Assembly (NCBI GenBank): GCA_003138795.1
Contig: PLHC01000076.1
Span: 50,382 to 102,987, forward strand
Length of the DNA: 52,606 nucleotides
Origin: Granulicella sp.
Lineage (GTDB): Bacteria; Acidobacteriota; Terriglobia; Terriglobales; Acidobacteriaceae
Reading direction: 5' to 3'
This document shows positions 52,466 to 52,606 of the stretch, piece after piece. The translations under genes were made by a program, and so were the position numbers. Within the stretch, counting starts at the first letter, position 1, and each line of letters opens with the position of its first letter. Under the pieces are notes generated by a model that worked only from the letters and a program-made list of their open reading frames with translations, had not been told where the DNA came from and did not search any database.

Positions 52466-52563
52466 GCGCCTCTGGTCGGGACGACCCCCCACCGGTCGCA
52501 TCCCTTGATAGGAGGCGCGATTTGAAAACAATGGGTCCGCTGGCACCCCCCGGCGGCCCATTG
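52466..52563 (+). other. Structured RNA leader or small RNA at window edge
   Basis: GCGCCTC (52466-52472) pairs exactly with GAGGCGC (52512-52518), covering most of a GGAGG ribosome binding site at 52511-52515. Inside, GGTCG (52474-52478), CGACC (52482-52486) and GGTCG (52494-52498) allow two mutually exclusive hairpins. Further on, CAATGGG-T-CCGC pairs with GCGG-CCCATTG (52529-52563), a terminator-like stem. The exposed binding site would serve a 21-codon frame from TTG at 52522 to TGA at 52587. It could be an attenuator, riboswitch or thermosensor for a gene beyond the window, or a free-standing small RNA. I do not recognise a known family. Confidence 0.4.
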
Positions 52564-52606
52564 TGTTTAACCCCAAATTTCTCCTGATACCCACGCCTCG
52601 CGTCTC

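Overview
The window reads as a chromosomal segment of a GC-rich member of the Acidobacteriota, most likely the Terriglobales/Acidobacteriaceae group (Granulicella, Edaphobacter, Terriglobus and relatives). I infer this from the overall look of the proteins, the tig-clpP-clpX-lon cluster, a double-ThyX protein, several lineage-typical small membrane proteins and frequent TTG/GTG starts. It cannot be proven without a search. There is no rRNA, recognisable tRNA, CRISPR array, transposase, integrase or phage gene. The segment looks like core genome with dense, short-spaced operons.

Layout. (1) 1-8.8 kb, plus strand: the tail of a DinB-like protein, then a complete reductive pyrimidine-catabolism operon: carbamoyl-amino-acid amidohydrolase, preT, preA, dihydropyrimidinase, an NCS1 nucleobase permease and a class III aminotransferase. 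Together these would import uracil/thymine and take them through dihydropyrimidine, N-carbamoyl-beta-amino acid and beta-amino acid to a semialdehyde. (2) 8.9-15.2 kb: glycogen phosphorylase and a PPK2-type polyphosphate kinase on the minus strand, divergent from gnd-zwf (oxidative pentose phosphate pathway). A repeated GTCTCAAC element lies between them. (3) 15.2-20.2 kb: an orphan beta-class DNA methyltransferase, 3-hydroxyacyl-CoA dehydrogenase plus MaoC hydratase, a WalJ-like MBL hydrolase, and a zinc-finger membrane protein next to a rhomboid protease. (4) 20.2-28.3 kb: XRE regulator, FabG-like reductase, double-domain ThyX-like protein, recA, uxaC, queG and a YihY-family membrane protein.

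(5) 28.3-32.4 kb, minus strand: a cytochrome c maturation operon ccmA-ybaK-ccmB-ccmC-ccmD followed by a beta-propeller lipoprotein, almost all with overlapping start/stop codons. (6) 32.5-34.3 kb: a SAM riboswitch, a threonine-synthase-family PLP enzyme, and a ThiS/MoaD-type sulfur carrier whose Gly-Gly is capped by six extra residues. This is the strongest candidate for an unusual system: SAM-controlled sulfur-carrier-dependent homocysteine (methionine) synthesis. (7) 34.4-36.6 kb: a frame-disrupted lipoprotein, a class I aminotransferase and two tiny membrane proteins (DUF3309 and lmo0937 types). (8) 36.6-42.9 kb: the protein quality-control cluster tig-clpP-clpX-lon, with an unusual His-rich trigger factor N-terminus.

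(9) 43.1-48.5 kb: a membrane-anchored aldose-epimerase-like protein, a family 5 uracil-DNA glycosylase, a YtxH protein, a 34-residue orphan leader-like peptide, a perfect 34-bp palindrome and clpC. (10) 48.8-52.6 kb: lolD, an AhpD-like protein and lolC/E in one overlapping unit, a zinc alcohol dehydrogenase, and at the right edge a promoter followed by a structured RNA leader that buries a ribosome binding site. No gene-free stretch exceeds about 300 bases; the larger gaps (11421-11622, 12502-12763, 23168-23385, 32431-32727, 39064-39242, 40539-40777, 48499-48774, 52316-52606) are described below or hold nothing I can recognise.
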